Source: Campanula takesimana
Taxonomy: Eukaryota; Streptophyta; Magnoliopsida; Asterales; Campanulaceae
NCBI GenBank assembly: GCA_026119855.1
Contig: JAOWBW010000190.1
Span: 1,018,662-1,082,661, forward strand
Direction: 5' to 3'
Length of the DNA stretch: 64,000 nucleotides
The position numbers and the translations under genes are program-made. A model generated the notes under the pieces. It had not been told where the DNA came from. It was given only the letters and a program-made list of their open reading frames with translations, and made no database searches. Below, piece after piece: positions 45,803 through 60,004 of the stretch. How positions within the stretch are numbered: the stretch's first letter is position 1; each line of letters opens with the position of its first letter.

Positions 45803-46915
45803 CGTAGGAATTATCTTGCTTCATCAATTATTGTATTTTGATGATCATGAATCTCAAAGTAAATAATCATACCTCTCTATAATTTATTGTTTTTAAAACA
45901 ATGGTTTGTGATTTCCAAAATCACCATTAGAGGCTGTCAAACCCGGCTGTATATCATATATAAGGGTTTGACCTAATTCTGTTTGGGATCGGGATTTCTT
46001 TTCTGTTCAGAAAACTGAACAAACTGGTCTGTTACGGGCATAGCAGCCGTACGGCTCCTTTGGAGCCGTACTCCACCATTGTAGCCGTACGGTGGCCAGT
46101 CCAGAAATCCCCAATTTTAGCCTTTTTCAAATCCTCTCTATTGTGTGTGGCCCAATAGGATTATACTATGTTGGCAACGAGTCCGAACCCGTAAGTCATA
46201 AGCGGACTCTAGCAAACCATTATGACTACCCAATTAGTATAACTTTGAAATCCCAAAGTAACCTTATAGAACATATCACAATCCCTTTGTCACACGATAT
46301 CATATTGGACATAAGTCATGGTCCACATCAACTTATGTTGTCCAATGTTTTCTCGATTTCGAGTAGATTGATATGAGCAAATAACATTGAACACTTCAAT
46401 TCATTTGGGTACGGCCGTACACTATTATCAATCTCACTCATCGAGTGGCCAAGCAGATATCTCTCTTGAGATAGGGACAAATTCCATCTTGACATATCAT
46501 TCTTCCCTACAAGAATCCGATTATGCCAATCGTAGCCTTTATAACTTCCCGGTTAGGGGTAACGTTTGAGTACGTCAAACATAATGTTCATAATGTGGAA
46601 GACTATGATAATCTCAGGTCTAAGGATAAATGATATAACTATTATGACATTTGACCATGACATAAATCTCATAACGGGTCTATCCAGTACTTATTCTCCA
46701 ACATGTACCCACAAGTTTAATCCACATCCTATGCGCTATAATCATCATATGATTATCCATTAAACTCATACTAGCCCTTCATAAGTGCTAGGGACAATGA
46801 TCATTATAATAAACATGCAAAAGATATAATAATCGGGTTTGTTATCTCTTATAACAATGAAGCTATGATATAACGCATAGGCCTTTCTCAAGGGCCTAGG
46901 GCATAATATCCAACA
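45803..46915 (-). repeat. 3' LTR of the decayed copia element, truncated
   Basis: It ends (+ strand) ATATCCAACA before the reversed polypurine tract. The left edge joins unrelated sequence at a shared TTCGTAGGAA-like point, so about 270 bp of the LTR are missing compared with the copy at 53733. It carries CCGTACGG words at 46047, 46066 (variant) and 46085 and a TATATATG box (minus strand) near 45957-45963. Confidence 0.8.
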
Positions 46916-49612
46916 ATCTCCCACTTGCACTAGGCCCAATCAAAGTGTATCCAATACCCATTGAGCTTAGTTATGATCTACATCATAATTGCAAATGAGC
47001 TTACGTAGGATAATTATCCTTGTTTTTATCATTAGGTATTTTGCATATTTTGACATCTCCCATCTTTGACGATTTCTCGAGTAAGATAGAAACATCTGAG
47101 TATATGTTTAGATAAGATATTAGTCACTTGACTTGTGTAATAACGATTATTGACACAATGAAGGTGTATTAAATTAGTGACACTAGAAACGATTTTTAGT
47201 TTACTAATTAGAATCTTAATCTTAACATTTTTTCTAGTTGCATCTCATGCTATTAGATACTCAACCTTTTGTAGAATAGTAATGGTCCATTTAAAACTTT
47301 TCTAACAACATTACTAAACGTAAACATGTATTTATACTGCAATATTTATCTTTGTTGGTTTGTGAGAATGCATCTATGTAACTATTACAAGATCATATTT
47401 CATTCCATCAAAGATCAAGAACGCATCCTTTAGTTCTTCACAAGTACATAAGGATGTTTCTTTACTAGTGACTTTCACTAGAATCCGAATGGTATTATCT
47501 CATCATACTCCAACTATATGAGACATCCGGTCTTAGTACATTAATATGGCTTACATGATAGATCCAATTGCCGAAGCATATGGAATCCTAATCATGTACT
47601 CTTGCTCATTAGTCTTCCAGTAAGTTTAAGTCTTGCAAAGATTAATGCCATTAGACTTTCGCAAGTAACCTCTCCAAGAGTCTTGCATAGTGAACTCTTC
47701 ACTATCTTGTCTTTATTAGTACTTTGACTTTAAACAATCAACCTTTTAGATTTATCTTCATGAATTCAAGGATATAAGCGGCTTTATCCAAGTCTTTCAT
47801 TTAGAAACTCTTTCAGAATGAATTATATGTCAACCATAATATATATGACTAGGAATAATATTACGCTCCCACTAAATTTATTGTAACCACAAGTCTCATC
47901 TTTGGTGAATTCAAACTCTTTGAATACTACATCAAAATGAAATTTCACTCCAAGTAGTTTGCTTCAATTCATCTCATGGATTTCTACAACTGGCATATTT
48001 TATTAGAATTTTATGGATCAAAACTTTTAGGTTGTATCAAACACATCATAAAGTATGTTCCTATTAGGGAAAGCTGTTTTGATATCCATTTGTCATATTT
48101 CATATTCAAAATATGAGGTCATGACAATTAGAATTCTAACATCCTTAAGCATGACTGCATGTGATAAAGTTTTATCATAATCTATATTATGAATTAACTT
48201 TACTCAACTAGTTGTGCTTTATCAATATGCACCTTGCGATCCATGTCCGTTTTCTCTAAGAAAACTCATTTTCTATCCTATGGTTTTTAAGCCTTAGGGT
48301 AGAACAATCAAGTTCGAAACTTGATTATGATACATGGATTGCACTTTTAGATTTTATGACTCCAAGTCATTTATCTAAATCCGGAGCGGACTTTGCATCT
48401 TGATAGGTTATAGGTCAATCATTCGCAATGATATCTTCCTAATTACTTTCTATTACGAGAAATCAATATTTCTTGTTATAGATAGTATCCTATCATATAT
48501 GCAAATATCTTGTGTATACTTGAACGAAATTCCACAACACCTTGTGAAACTTTGTTCAATTTCCATCTTAGGTTCTATGTCATTTTATGGATCTCGAACT
48601 CTTCGAGATACATTTTACTCCCACTAGCTATTTAGAGATAAATGATTTATCTAGAAAGTGTTATTTAGAGTAACAAATGATTTGTGCTCTAAAGGGTGTA
48701 AAGTTAATATCTTTAAGATATCCTATAAAAATACATTAATTAGATTTGGCTGTGATTTTGTCCAAGACAACACTTTTCACAAAAGTATTACGTCACAAAT
48801 CTTTATAAAAGATAAACCAAGTTTTCTTTCATTCCATATCTCATATGGCATCAGTCGAACCTCCTTAGATGAAACTCAATTTAGTGTAAGCGCAGCTGTT
48901 TCCAGCACATAATCCAGAGAGTTAATTAAAGATCATCTTTGACTTATCATGAGGCGAAAAACAGCAGTTTGCAGACAATCTGTAGGTTTCTGTAAACGGG
49001 GGCCGTACGGCCTAGTACTAGGCGTGCGCCTAAATTGTAGCCATACGGTGGTTGTTCCCAGATTCTGTTTTCTTATTCTGCAGACTTTCTGCAGAATTCT
49101 CAAAAAGTCCAAGGCTTATATATTCATCACTTTGATCAGATCAAAGTACAATAATACTTTTGCCATGAGATTTTGAATTCCTTTTCCAAGCATTGTTACT
49201 TTAATGAACTACATACATAAATATGTAATAGTTCAAAAGAGTACTTCCTTTTACTACTATTAGTAAGAGGTGTCTTAATCAATTTACAAGATTCACATAA
49301 ATCACATGATTCGAAATCATGCGAATTTAAAACTCCGTCCCATGGAATTTTAGATATGCATTTCTTTTCATTTGATATAGACATTAATGCCTTTAAGAAT
49401 GCAACGTTTACATCCTTAGATTCAGATTTCCATTATTTACGTTATACTCATTATTTTGTTCTTCCAAGATAAGGATATAAAGTCCCATTTATATGATTAG
49501 CAATACAATAAAGCAAATCATATTTAATGGAACACTTTCTTATTCGAAATAAGAAATATCCATAATCTTCTAATGAAGAAACCAAAATAATATTTATACT
49601 TAAAGTGGGAAC
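46916..49612 (-). pseudogene. Decayed copia pol region
   Basis: No frame longer than about 85 codons. On the minus strand, stop-riddled RT and RNase H motifs can be followed between 47400 and 47900. A palindrome group (CCGTACGG at 49003, GCGTGCGC at 49022, CCATACGG at 49041) lies in the outer part. Confidence 0.6.
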
Positions 49613-51100
49613 TGTTGGGTTTCGTAGTAACATGCGCAGCGGAATATAGCAATTAAAATTTTAAGAAACCCAAAGCCATGGATCCGTTCATATGATTAAA
49701 TCAAATACAACATAATGAATATAGGAATAACTAACCCTTGATGGCTATTAATTTTCTCTTTGGTCTTGGTGGAGATCTTGAAGCTTTATCACGAACAAAT
49801 CACGAACTTTGTAAGATGATAAAATTCACCCTCTAGCGGTATCCACACTTCGAACGAATATCAAAGGAGCTTCTTTGATCTTGGTTGCTAGACCAATATT
49901 ATGAAACACACTTTCACAATACAATAAAGAACTATATGGAATTTATTTGTGAATTATTTTGTTTCTCAATCAATGATATCTTAGAACAAAATAAAATCTC
50001 TCTCAAACTCTTTGAGACTCACAAAGGCACTTATTCATATGGTCTGGCCGAATTGGGGTTTTTTATACACAATTAAGACCTATTTCAAATAGGTAACTTG
50101 TGTCAAAAACCATTCCTAATCGAATTAGGAAATTTCCAATCGGGAGCACCAGGCGCCCGCCTGTTTGGGCAGAAACTCCAGTTCCTTTCTGGCTTGAACA
50201 GGCGCCCGCCTGGTGCAACCCAAGCGCCCGCTTGGTTGACCAGGAGGCCCAGATCTTTCCAGAAATTCCTTGGAAGTCCTCCGATCCTAAATGCCAATAT
50301 AGTCCTTTTATTTAAGATTCGTTCTATTGTGTGTGACCCTCTAGGATTATACTAAGTTGGCAATTGGCTCAAACATGATTCCATAAGATATGATTAGGTT
50401 CTAGCAAACCGTCATACCTACCCAAATAGTATAACTAGATACAAGTTCGCATTCCTTTAGAATATGTCATAATCCTTTTTGCCCACGATGTCATTGAACA
50501 CAAGTCATGGTCAAACAGTCAACTTGTTTTGTTCAATACTTTCTCGATTCCGAATATGTTGATAATTCAAATGCTATTGATCTAATCAATCCATTTGAGT
50601 CCGGCCGAACATTTCATCAACATCATTCCTTCGAGGGGCCCAAGTTTGACATCTCTCCGTGGAGGGACAAATCCATTTAGCTTATTATTCTTCCCAACGA
50701 GAATCCGATTATGCCAATCATACCCTTTATAACTACCGTGTTAAGGTAGCGTTTGAATATGTCAAACACAATGTTTATCAAGTGGAAGACTATAATAACT
50801 TCATGTCTAAGGATTCAAATGACATAACTAATATGAGATATATGTACGACATAGACCATGACATAAATCTCATACAGCGGGTCATGTCCAGTACCTTGTT
50901 CCAAACAAGTACCCATAAATCTAACATGATCATCTCATGATCATTTAGCCTTTATACTAGTGCTTAACAAGTACTAGGGACGGGGATTATTATAAGTAAA
51001 CATGAACAACAATAATAATCAAAACATCTCTTTATTGATATGAAATAAATGATAACAATTACAACGTTTACTAAACGTGCCTAGGGCACCACTACCAACA
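49613..51100 (-). repeat. Solo LTR of a second copia-like family
   Basis: 1488 bp from TGTTGGGTTTCG to CTACCAACA with 5-bp target duplications GGAAC at 49608-49612 and 51101-51105. It is inserted inside the decayed copia element. Orientation is inferred from the TATA-like box (TATAAAAA on the minus strand, 50067-50059) lying beyond the GC words (50153, 50202, 50224). Confidence 0.85.
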
Positions 51101-51105
51101 GGAAC

Positions 51106-53716
51106 ATCATAACATTTGTTCAAAACAAATATGAACCCATTAGGTGAAGACACATCGCAAGTTCCTATGAATAATGTCGCAACCTTTGCATCATTATCAA
51201 CACATAATCTTTACCCTTTTAAGTAGTCTTTCTATTTCTCAAATCTTACACATTTATTCAAATTCGGGATCCATATCCGGTATCCAATACCCAATAATTT
51301 AGATGTAGAAAGATAAACATAAATACTTGAAGTGGTAGTCCTACTACACTTCCTTTTGATCTTTTAATTTAATTTGTGATTCTTTCAATGGTCAATCATA
51401 TTGTCATGGTAGCAACTACATCATTTGAATTTTAGGTTTTAGCCACAAATATTTCCTTAGGCTTGACAACTCTTGTCTTGCCCTTTTCTTTAATCATTTT
51501 CCATATTAACCTTTATAGTTTGAGAATGTTTCCATTTGATATTAAGATATAGCATTTTAAACATCAAATGTCGCTTATTTATTAATGTCAAATCCGTTTG
51601 TTAGTTCCAAACTAACTTGATAACCAAGCCAACTAAGGTAATTAATATGTTTCTCCATGTTCAAAACATGAGAACTTATTAACATACCTTTCATTCATCA
51701 AATGAATGTTAGGCTCTAATCAATCTCAAACTATTCTTGCCTTTTTGCTTGTAGGAACGCTTCCTACGAGTTTGCTTATCAAATAAGCATCCATGTGTTT
51801 CAGATACTTCTAAAGTTCTAAACTTATGGTAGCAAGTCATTGGACAATTGACATCCATAGATTCATCCACATGTATCTAATTTATGTCTTTGTCCATCCT
51901 TAAGGCATTAGGTTTATTAGGAATACGATTTATTAAGAATTCATAACTTCCGTTCTTGATTTAGAACAATTCTTAAGCTCATGACTAGGTCAAGGAAGTT
52001 AATATCATTCTCTTTAAGTGGGGTCAATTGCAGTAATTATACATGATTAATAGTTTAAAATTTTCTACAAAATATGCAAATAAATATACACATATATTTC
52101 ATACCATTATCATTTAGAGACATATTATGTATTTCATAAATACTCCCACTAAATTATACACCTTCAAATACAACAATTGTATAATATAATTTAAGTGGGC
52201 TAAGATCAATATTTCACTTAACTTTGAGTCGGCTTTGGTACGACTGCTCAAAATAAGCTATTTAGGTAGATAACACTTTATCAATCACATCATATGTGAT
52301 TCTTAGATCCTTTATGAGATTATTAGACATCTTATGTCAAACATGTTTTAATCTCATCTTGTGCTTTAGGCCCAAAACTTTGTCTTTTGATAGCCTAATT
52401 AAGTCAAACCACGTTAAACGTATAGGAAACTCTCATTCACTCATCTTGCTCATACACTGATAGAATTAATGCACCTCGCTTTGGCAGAGCCCACATAAAA
52501 CTACCCGGTGTACTCACAAGTGTTTTAATAATGGATTGACACATGACTTAAATTTTAAAGAAGGTTTATTTGCTTAGATACATGCATCATATATTTAATT
52601 ATGTCAAACATAATATAATATAGTCTTTGCATAATTTATGTTAACTAATCAAATTAATTAACAGAAGAAAAATCTTGTGATTCAATTATGAAGCAACATT
52701 ATGGGGACGGAATCTAAATTATCTGTAAACAATTTGCAGACTGGATATTTCATTCCCATTCCCAGAAACAAGGCGTAAGCCTGCCATTGGTCCATGCAAT
52801 GAATTAATCCAATTTTAATTTCCTTCTCTTGCAAACAATTTGCACTTTGCTCATAGGGATAAATTCTGAAACTTTGTTTCCGCAGAACATCTATATATTC
52901 AGAGCACAAAACGTACGGTTGAAACTACGCCAAAAAGCATCCACAATCCCGTACTAAAATCAAGAAACCAAGTAATTTTGTATACGGCCGATACTAAGCC
53001 AAAAGACATCCACAATTCTGTATAGAAAAATAACTTGTTTCAAGATCATTCATTGTCTCATCAATATCATAGACTACAGCAATTCTGAACTCTTTAGAAC
53101 TCTGATTTCTGCAGTTCTTTTCTGGTTTTTCAATTGGAAACTGTTTCAGGAAACACGGTTTCGAAAACCAGCCATCTGAAACCAGATTCGATTTCTGATT
53201 CGAATTCTGTAAATGATTTACAGAAAAATCAGAAAACCAGAAAACAAAACAGTCTGTCTGGAAATTCAAAGCAGCCGTACGGCTCATCAGTCGGCGTGTG
53301 CCTAAGATGGCGCCGTACGGTGCCAATATGCAGATTCCCAGATTTCCAAAATTAATAAAATTCGATCAATCCCGATACCGTGTTCATGCATTAATCAGAT
53401 TAAACCAACACGAAATTTCAGTTTACGAATTTACATAGATCTAATCAATATCAAGAATAAACAAATTATTACACATACAAATTAGATCTAAATCATCAAT
53501 ACACATAATCCAATTATTTATTGATGTCCCAAACATGTAATTATTCATATGGATCAAATCAATATAATAACTACATAATCCTCATATCAACATGCTCATA
53601 AACTTTATATCTCGTATAAACTCAAATCACATATTCATCTTTATCATCATGCAAAATCATATAATCGAATTAAATAATTTAAACATGATGTATTAAAATA
53701 ATCAACGATGAACGGG
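51106..53716 (-). other. Decayed interior of the copia element, 5' part
   Basis: AT-rich with many stops on all frames; no gene recognised. Another palindrome group is at 53275 (CCGTACGG), 53294 (GCGTGTGC) and 53313 (CCGTACGG). Confidence 0.45.
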
Positions 53717-53728
53717 GTTCTGATACCA
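53717..53728 (-). other. Primer-binding site, initiator tRNA-Met type
   Basis: On the minus strand TGGTATCAGAAC follows the LTR end by a few bases, the usual copia PBS. Confidence 0.8.
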
Positions 53729-56700
53729 CTATTGTGTTTTGATGCATCATGCGCAGCAGAATAAACAGATAAAACCAAACACCCAAGAGCTCGGATCCGT
53801 GCATGTTGATTAAATTAAATACAAGACGAAAGAAACTAACCCTTGAAGATCGCATCCATGAACACGGACTTTAAGGTGCTAAAGGAAACACCCTCCATCG
53901 GTATTCACACGTCGAACGGATATCAAGAATACATTCTTGATCTGGATTGCTAGACCCAAGGCTTGATGAAGAAACGATTTCTTCGTAGGAATTATCTTGC
54001 TTCATCGATTATTGTATTTTGACGATCATGAATCTCAAAGTAAATAATCATACCTCTCTATAATTTATTGTTTCTAAAACAATGGTTTGTGATTTCCAAA
54101 ATCACCATTAGAGGATGTCAAACCCGGCTGTATCATATATAAGGGTTTGACCTAATTTTGTTTGGGATCGGGATTCCTTTTCTGTTCAGAAAACTGAAAA
54201 AATGGTCTGTTACGGGCATAGCAGCCATACGGCTCCTTAGGAGCCGTACTCCACCATTGTAGCCGTACGGTGGCCAATCCAGAAATCCCCAATTTTAGCC
54301 TTTTTCAAATCCTCTCTATTGTGTGTGACCCAATATGATTATACTATGTTGGCAACGAGTCCGAACCAGTCCGAACCCGTAAGTCATAAGCGGACTCTAG
54401 CAAACCATTATGACTACCCAATTAGTATAACTTTGAAATCCCAAAGTAACCTTATAGAACATATCACAATCCCTTTGTCACATGATATCATATTGGACAT
54501 AAGTCATGGTCCACGTCAACTTATGTTGTCCAATGCTTTCTCGATCTCGAGTAGATTGATATAAGCAAATAATATTGAACACTTCAATTCATTTGGGTAC
54601 GGCCGTACACTATTATCAATCTCACTCATCGAGTGGCCAAGCAGATATCTCTCTTGAGAGAGGGACAAATTCCATCTTGACTTATCATTCTTCCCTACAA
54701 GAATCCGATTATGCCAATCGTAGCCTTTATAACTTCCCGGTTAGGGGTAGCGTTTGAGTACGTCAAACATAATGTTCATCATGTGGAAGACTATGATAAT
54801 CTCAGGTCTAAGGATAAATTATATAACTATTTTAAGATTTAATTATGACATTTGACCATGACATAAATCTCATAACGGATCTATCCAGTACTTGTTCTCC
54901 AACATGTACCCACAAGTTTAATCCGCATCCTATGCGCTATAATAATCATATGATTATCCATTAAACTCATGCTAGCCCTTCATTAGTGCTAGGGACAATG
55001 ATCATTATAATAAACATGCAAAAGATATAATAATCGGGTTTGTTATCTCTTATAACAATGAAGCTATGATATAACGCATAGGCCTTTCTCAAGGGCCTTG
55101 GGAATAATATCCAACAGAACTTAGGATCTATCTGGAGTAAGAGGATTGGATGGAAGAGAGAGAGAGAGAGTTGAAAAAGGGAAAAGGAGTTGGGTTTTGG
55201 GAGGGAGAAATGTATAGGATTGAAGAAGAGCGGATGGTTAGGGATTGTGGGAGTAGGGATGTAAACGAGCCGAGCCGAGCTTTGGAGTTTTGGGCTCGAG
55301 CTCGTTTACAAATTATCGAGCTCGATCCCATTTTCCTTGTTCGAGATCAAATCGAATCGAGTTTAGAGCAGAATAAACAGATAAAATCAAACACCCAAGA
55401 GCTCGGATCCGTGCATGTTGATTAAATTAAATACAAGACGAAAGAAAATAACCCTTGAAGATCGCATCCATGAACACGGACTTTAAGGTGCTAAAGGAAA
55501 CACCCTCCATCGGTATCCACACGTCGAACGGATATTAAGAACACTTTCTTGATCTGGATTGCTAGACCCAAGGCTTGATGAAGAAACGATTTCTTCGTAG
55601 GAATTATCTTGCTTCATCGATTATTGTATTTTGACGATCATGAATCTCATAGTAAATAATCATACCTCTCTATAATTTATTGTTTCTAAAACAATGGTTT
55701 GTGATTTCCAAAATCACCATTAGAGGATGTCAAACCCGGCTGTATCATATATAAGGGTTTGACCTAATTCCGTTTGGGATCGGGATTCCTTTTCTATTCA
55801 GAAAACTGAACAAACTGGTCTGCTACGGGCATAGCAACCGTACGGCTCCTTTGGAGCCGTACTCCACCATTGTAGCCGTACGGTGGCCAGTCCAGAAATC
55901 CCCAATTTTAGCCTTTTTCAAATCCTCTCTATTGTGTGACCCAATATGATTATACTATGTTGGCAACGAGTCCGAACCCGTAAGTCATAAGCGGACTCTA
56001 GCAAACCATTATGACTACCCAATTAGTATAACTTTGAAAGCCCAAAGTAACCTTATAGAACATATCACAATCCCTTTGTCACATGATATCATATTGGACA
56101 TAAGTCATGGTCCACGTCAACTTATGTTGTCCAATGCTTTCTCGATCTCGAGTAGATTGATATGAGCAAATAACATTGAACACTTCAATTCATTTAGGTA
56201 CGGCCGTACGCTATTATCAATCTCACTCATCGAGTGGCCAAGCAGATATCTCTCTTGAGAGAGGGACAAATTCCATCTTGACTTATCATTCTTCCCTACA
56301 AGAATCTGATTATGCCAATCGTAGCCTTTATAACTTCCCGGTTAGGGGTAGCGTTTGAGTACGTCAAACATAATGTTCATTATGTGGAAGACTATGATAA
56401 TCTCAGGTCTAAGGATAAATTATATAACTATTTTGAGATTTAATTATGACATTTGACCATGACATAAATCTCATAACGGGTCTATCCTGTACTTGTTCTC
56501 CAACATGTACCCACAAGTTTAATCCGCATCCTATGCGCTATAATAATCATATGATTATCCATTAAACTCATGCTAGCCCTTCATTAGTGCTAGGGACAAT
56601 GATCATTATAATAAACATGCAAAAGATATAATAATCAGGTTTGTTATCTCTTATAACAATGAAGCTAAGATATAACGCATAGGTCTTTCTCAAAGGCCTA

Positions 56701-59700
56701 GGGAATAAAATCTAACAAAACTTAGGATCTATCTGGAGTAAGAGGAATGGATGGAAGAGAGAGAGAGAGAGAGAGTTGAAAAAGGGAAAAGGAGTTGGGT
56801 TTTGGGAGGGAGAAATGTATAGGATTGAAGAAGAGCGGATGGTTAGGGATTGTGGGAGTAGGGATGTAAACGAGCCGAGCCGAGCTTTGGAGTTTTGGGC
56901 TCGAGCTCGTTTACAAATTATCGAGCTCGATCCCATTTTCCTTGTTCGAGCTCGAATCGAATCGAGTTTCGACCGAATAAACAGATAAAATCAAATACCC
57001 CTCGGATCCGTGCATGTTGATTAAATTAAATACAAGACGAAAGAAACTACCCTTGAAGATCGCATCCATGAACACGGACTTTAAGGTGCTAAAGGAAACA
57101 CCCTCCATTGGTATCCAAACGTAGAACGATATCAAGAACTTCTTGATCTGGATTGCTAGACCCAAGCTTGATGAAGAAACGATTTCTTCGTAGGAATATT
57201 GCTTCATCGATTATTGTATTTTGACGATCATGAATCTCAAAGTAAATATTCATACCTCTCTATAATTTATTATTTCTAAAAAATGGTTTGTGATTTCCAA
57301 AATCACCATTAGAGGATGTCAAACCCGGCTGTATCATATATAAGGGTTTGACCTAATTCCGTTTGGGATCGGGATTCCTTTTCTGTTCAGAAAACTGAAC
57401 AAACTGGTCTGTTACGGGCATAGCAGCCGTATGGCTCCTTTGGAGCCGTACTCCACCATTGTAGCCGTATGGTGGCCAGTCCAGAAATCCCCAATTTTAG
57501 CCTTTTTCAAATCCTCTCTATTGTGTGTGACCCAATATGATTTTACTATGTTGGCAACGAGTCCGAACCAGTTCGAACCCGTAAGTCATAAGCGGACTCT
57601 AGCAAACCATTATGACGACCCAATTAGTATAACTTTGAAAGCCCGAAGTAACCTTATAGAACATATCACAATCCCTTTGTCACATGATATCATATTGGAC
57701 ATAAGTCATGGTCCACGTCAACTTATGTTGTCCAATGCTTTCTCGATCTCGAGTAGATTGATATGAGCAAATAACATTGAACACTTCAATTCATTTGGGT
57801 ACGGCCGTACACTATTATCAGTCTCACTCATCGAGTGGCCAAGTAGATATCTCTCTTGATAGAGGGACAAATTCCATCTTGACTTATCATTCTTCCCTAC
57901 AAGAATCCGATTATGCCAATCGTAGCCTTTATAACTTCCCGGTTAGGGGTAGCGTTTGAGTACGTCAAACATAATATTCGTCATGTGGAAGACTATGATA
58001 ATCTCAGGTCTAAGGATAAATTATATAACTATTTTGAGATTTAATTATGACATTTGACCATGACATAAATCTCATAACGGGTCTATCCAGTACTTGTTCT
58101 CCAATATGTACCCACAAGTTTAATCCGCATCCTATGCGCTATAATATTCATATGATCATCCATTAAACTCATGCTATCCCTTCATTAGTGCTAGGGACAA
58201 TGATCATTATAATAAACATGCAAAAGATAAAATAATCGGGTTTGTTATCTCTTATAAGAATGAAGCTATGATATAACGCATAGGCCTTTCTTTAAGGGCC
58301 TAGGGAATAATATCCAACAGAACTTAGGATCTATCTGGAGTAAGAGGATTGAATGGAAGAGAGAGAGAGAGAGAGAGTTGAAAAAGGGAAAAGGAGTTGG
58401 GTTTTGGGAGGGAGAAATGTATATGATTGAAAAAGAGCGGATGGTTAGGGGATTGTGGGAGTAGGGATGTAAATGAGCCGAGCCGAGCTTTGGAGTTTTG
58501 GGCTCGAGCTCGTTTACAAATTATCGAGCTCGATCCCATTTTCCTTGTTCGAGCTCGAATCGAATCGAGTTTCGAGCGGAATAAACAGATAAAATCAAAC
58601 ACCCAAGAGCTCGGATCCGTGCATGTTGATTAAATTAAATACAAGACGAAAGAAACTAACCCTTGAAGATCGCATCCATGAACACGGACTTTAAGGTGCT
58701 AAAGGAAACACCCTCCATCGGTATCCACACGTCGAACGGATATCAAGAACACCTTCTTGATCTGGATTGCTAGACCCAAGGCTTGATGAAGAAACGATTT
58801 CTTCGTAGGAATTATCTTGCTTCATCGATTATTGTATTTTGACGATCATGAATCTCAAAGTAAATAATCATACCTCTCTATAATTTATTGTTTCTAAAAC
58901 AATGGTTTGTGATTTCAAAAATCACCATTAGAGGATGTCAAACCCGGCTGTATCATATATAAGGGTTTGACCTAATTTCGTTTGGGATCGGGATTCCTTT
59001 TCTGTTCAGAAAACTGAACAAACTGGTCTGCTACGGGCATAGCAACCATACGGTTCCTTTGGATCCGCACTCCACCATTGTAGCCGTACGGTGGCCAGTC
59101 CAGAAATCCCCAATTTTAGCCTTTTTCAAATCCTCTCTATTGTGTGTGACCCAATATGATTATACTATATTGGCAACGAGTCCGAAACAGTCCGAACCCG
59201 TAAGTCATAAGCTGACTCTAGCAAACCATTATGACTACCCAATTAGTATAACTTTGAAAGCCCAAAGTAACCTTATAGAACATATCACAATCCCTTTGTC
59301 ACATGATATCATATTGGACATAAGTCATGGTCCACGTCAACTTATGTTGTCCAATGCTTTCTCGATCTCGAGTAGATTGATATGAGCAAATAACATTGAA
59401 CACTTCAATTCATTTGGGTACGGCCGTACACTATTATCAATCTCACTCATCGAGTGGCCAAGCAGATGTCTCTCTTGAGAGAGGGACAAATTCCATCTTG
59501 ACTTATCATTTTTCCCTACAAGAATCTGATTATGCCAATCGTAGCCTTTATAACTTCCCGGTTAGGGGTAGCGTTTGAGTACGTCAAACATAATGTTCAT
59601 TATGTGGAAGACTATGATAATCTCAGGTCTAAGGATAAATTATATAACTATTTTGAGATTTAATTATGACATTTGACCATGACATAAATCTCATAACGGG

Positions 59701-59967
59701 TCTATCCTGTACTTGTTCTCCAACATGTACCCACAAGTTTAATCCGCATCCTATGTGCTATAATAATCATATGATTATCCATTAAACTCATGCTAGCCCT
59801 TCATTAGTGCTAGGGACAATGATCATTATAATAAACATGCAAAAGATATAATAATCGGGTTTGTTATCTCTTATAACAATGAAGCTATGATATAACGCAT
59901 AGGCCTTTCTCAAAGGCCTAGTGAATAATATCCAACAGAACTTAGGATCTATCTGGAGTAATATTGG

Positions 59968-60004
<37 letters not shown>

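Larger units (their letters stand above)
45803..55116 (-). mobile_element. Decayed Ty1/copia element, minus strand, with a nested solo LTR
   Basis: 3' LTR 45803-46915 (its outer end is truncated), polypurine tract (read as TCTCCCAC on +) just after it, decayed interior 46916-53732, primer-binding site at 53717-53728 (TGGTATCAGAAC on the minus strand, initiator tRNA-Met type) and 5' LTR 53733-55116. The minus strand around 47600-47850 still reads as copia RT/RNase H with stops (MKDLDKAAYIL near 47800, PYASAIGSIM near 47580), confirming the superfamily. No intact gene remains. Confidence 0.75.

Noticed and set aside
55250..55330. Complete hAT element in the array spacer
   Set aside because: Only a terminus-like start (TAGGGATGTAAACG) is seen, with no matching right end or target duplication.
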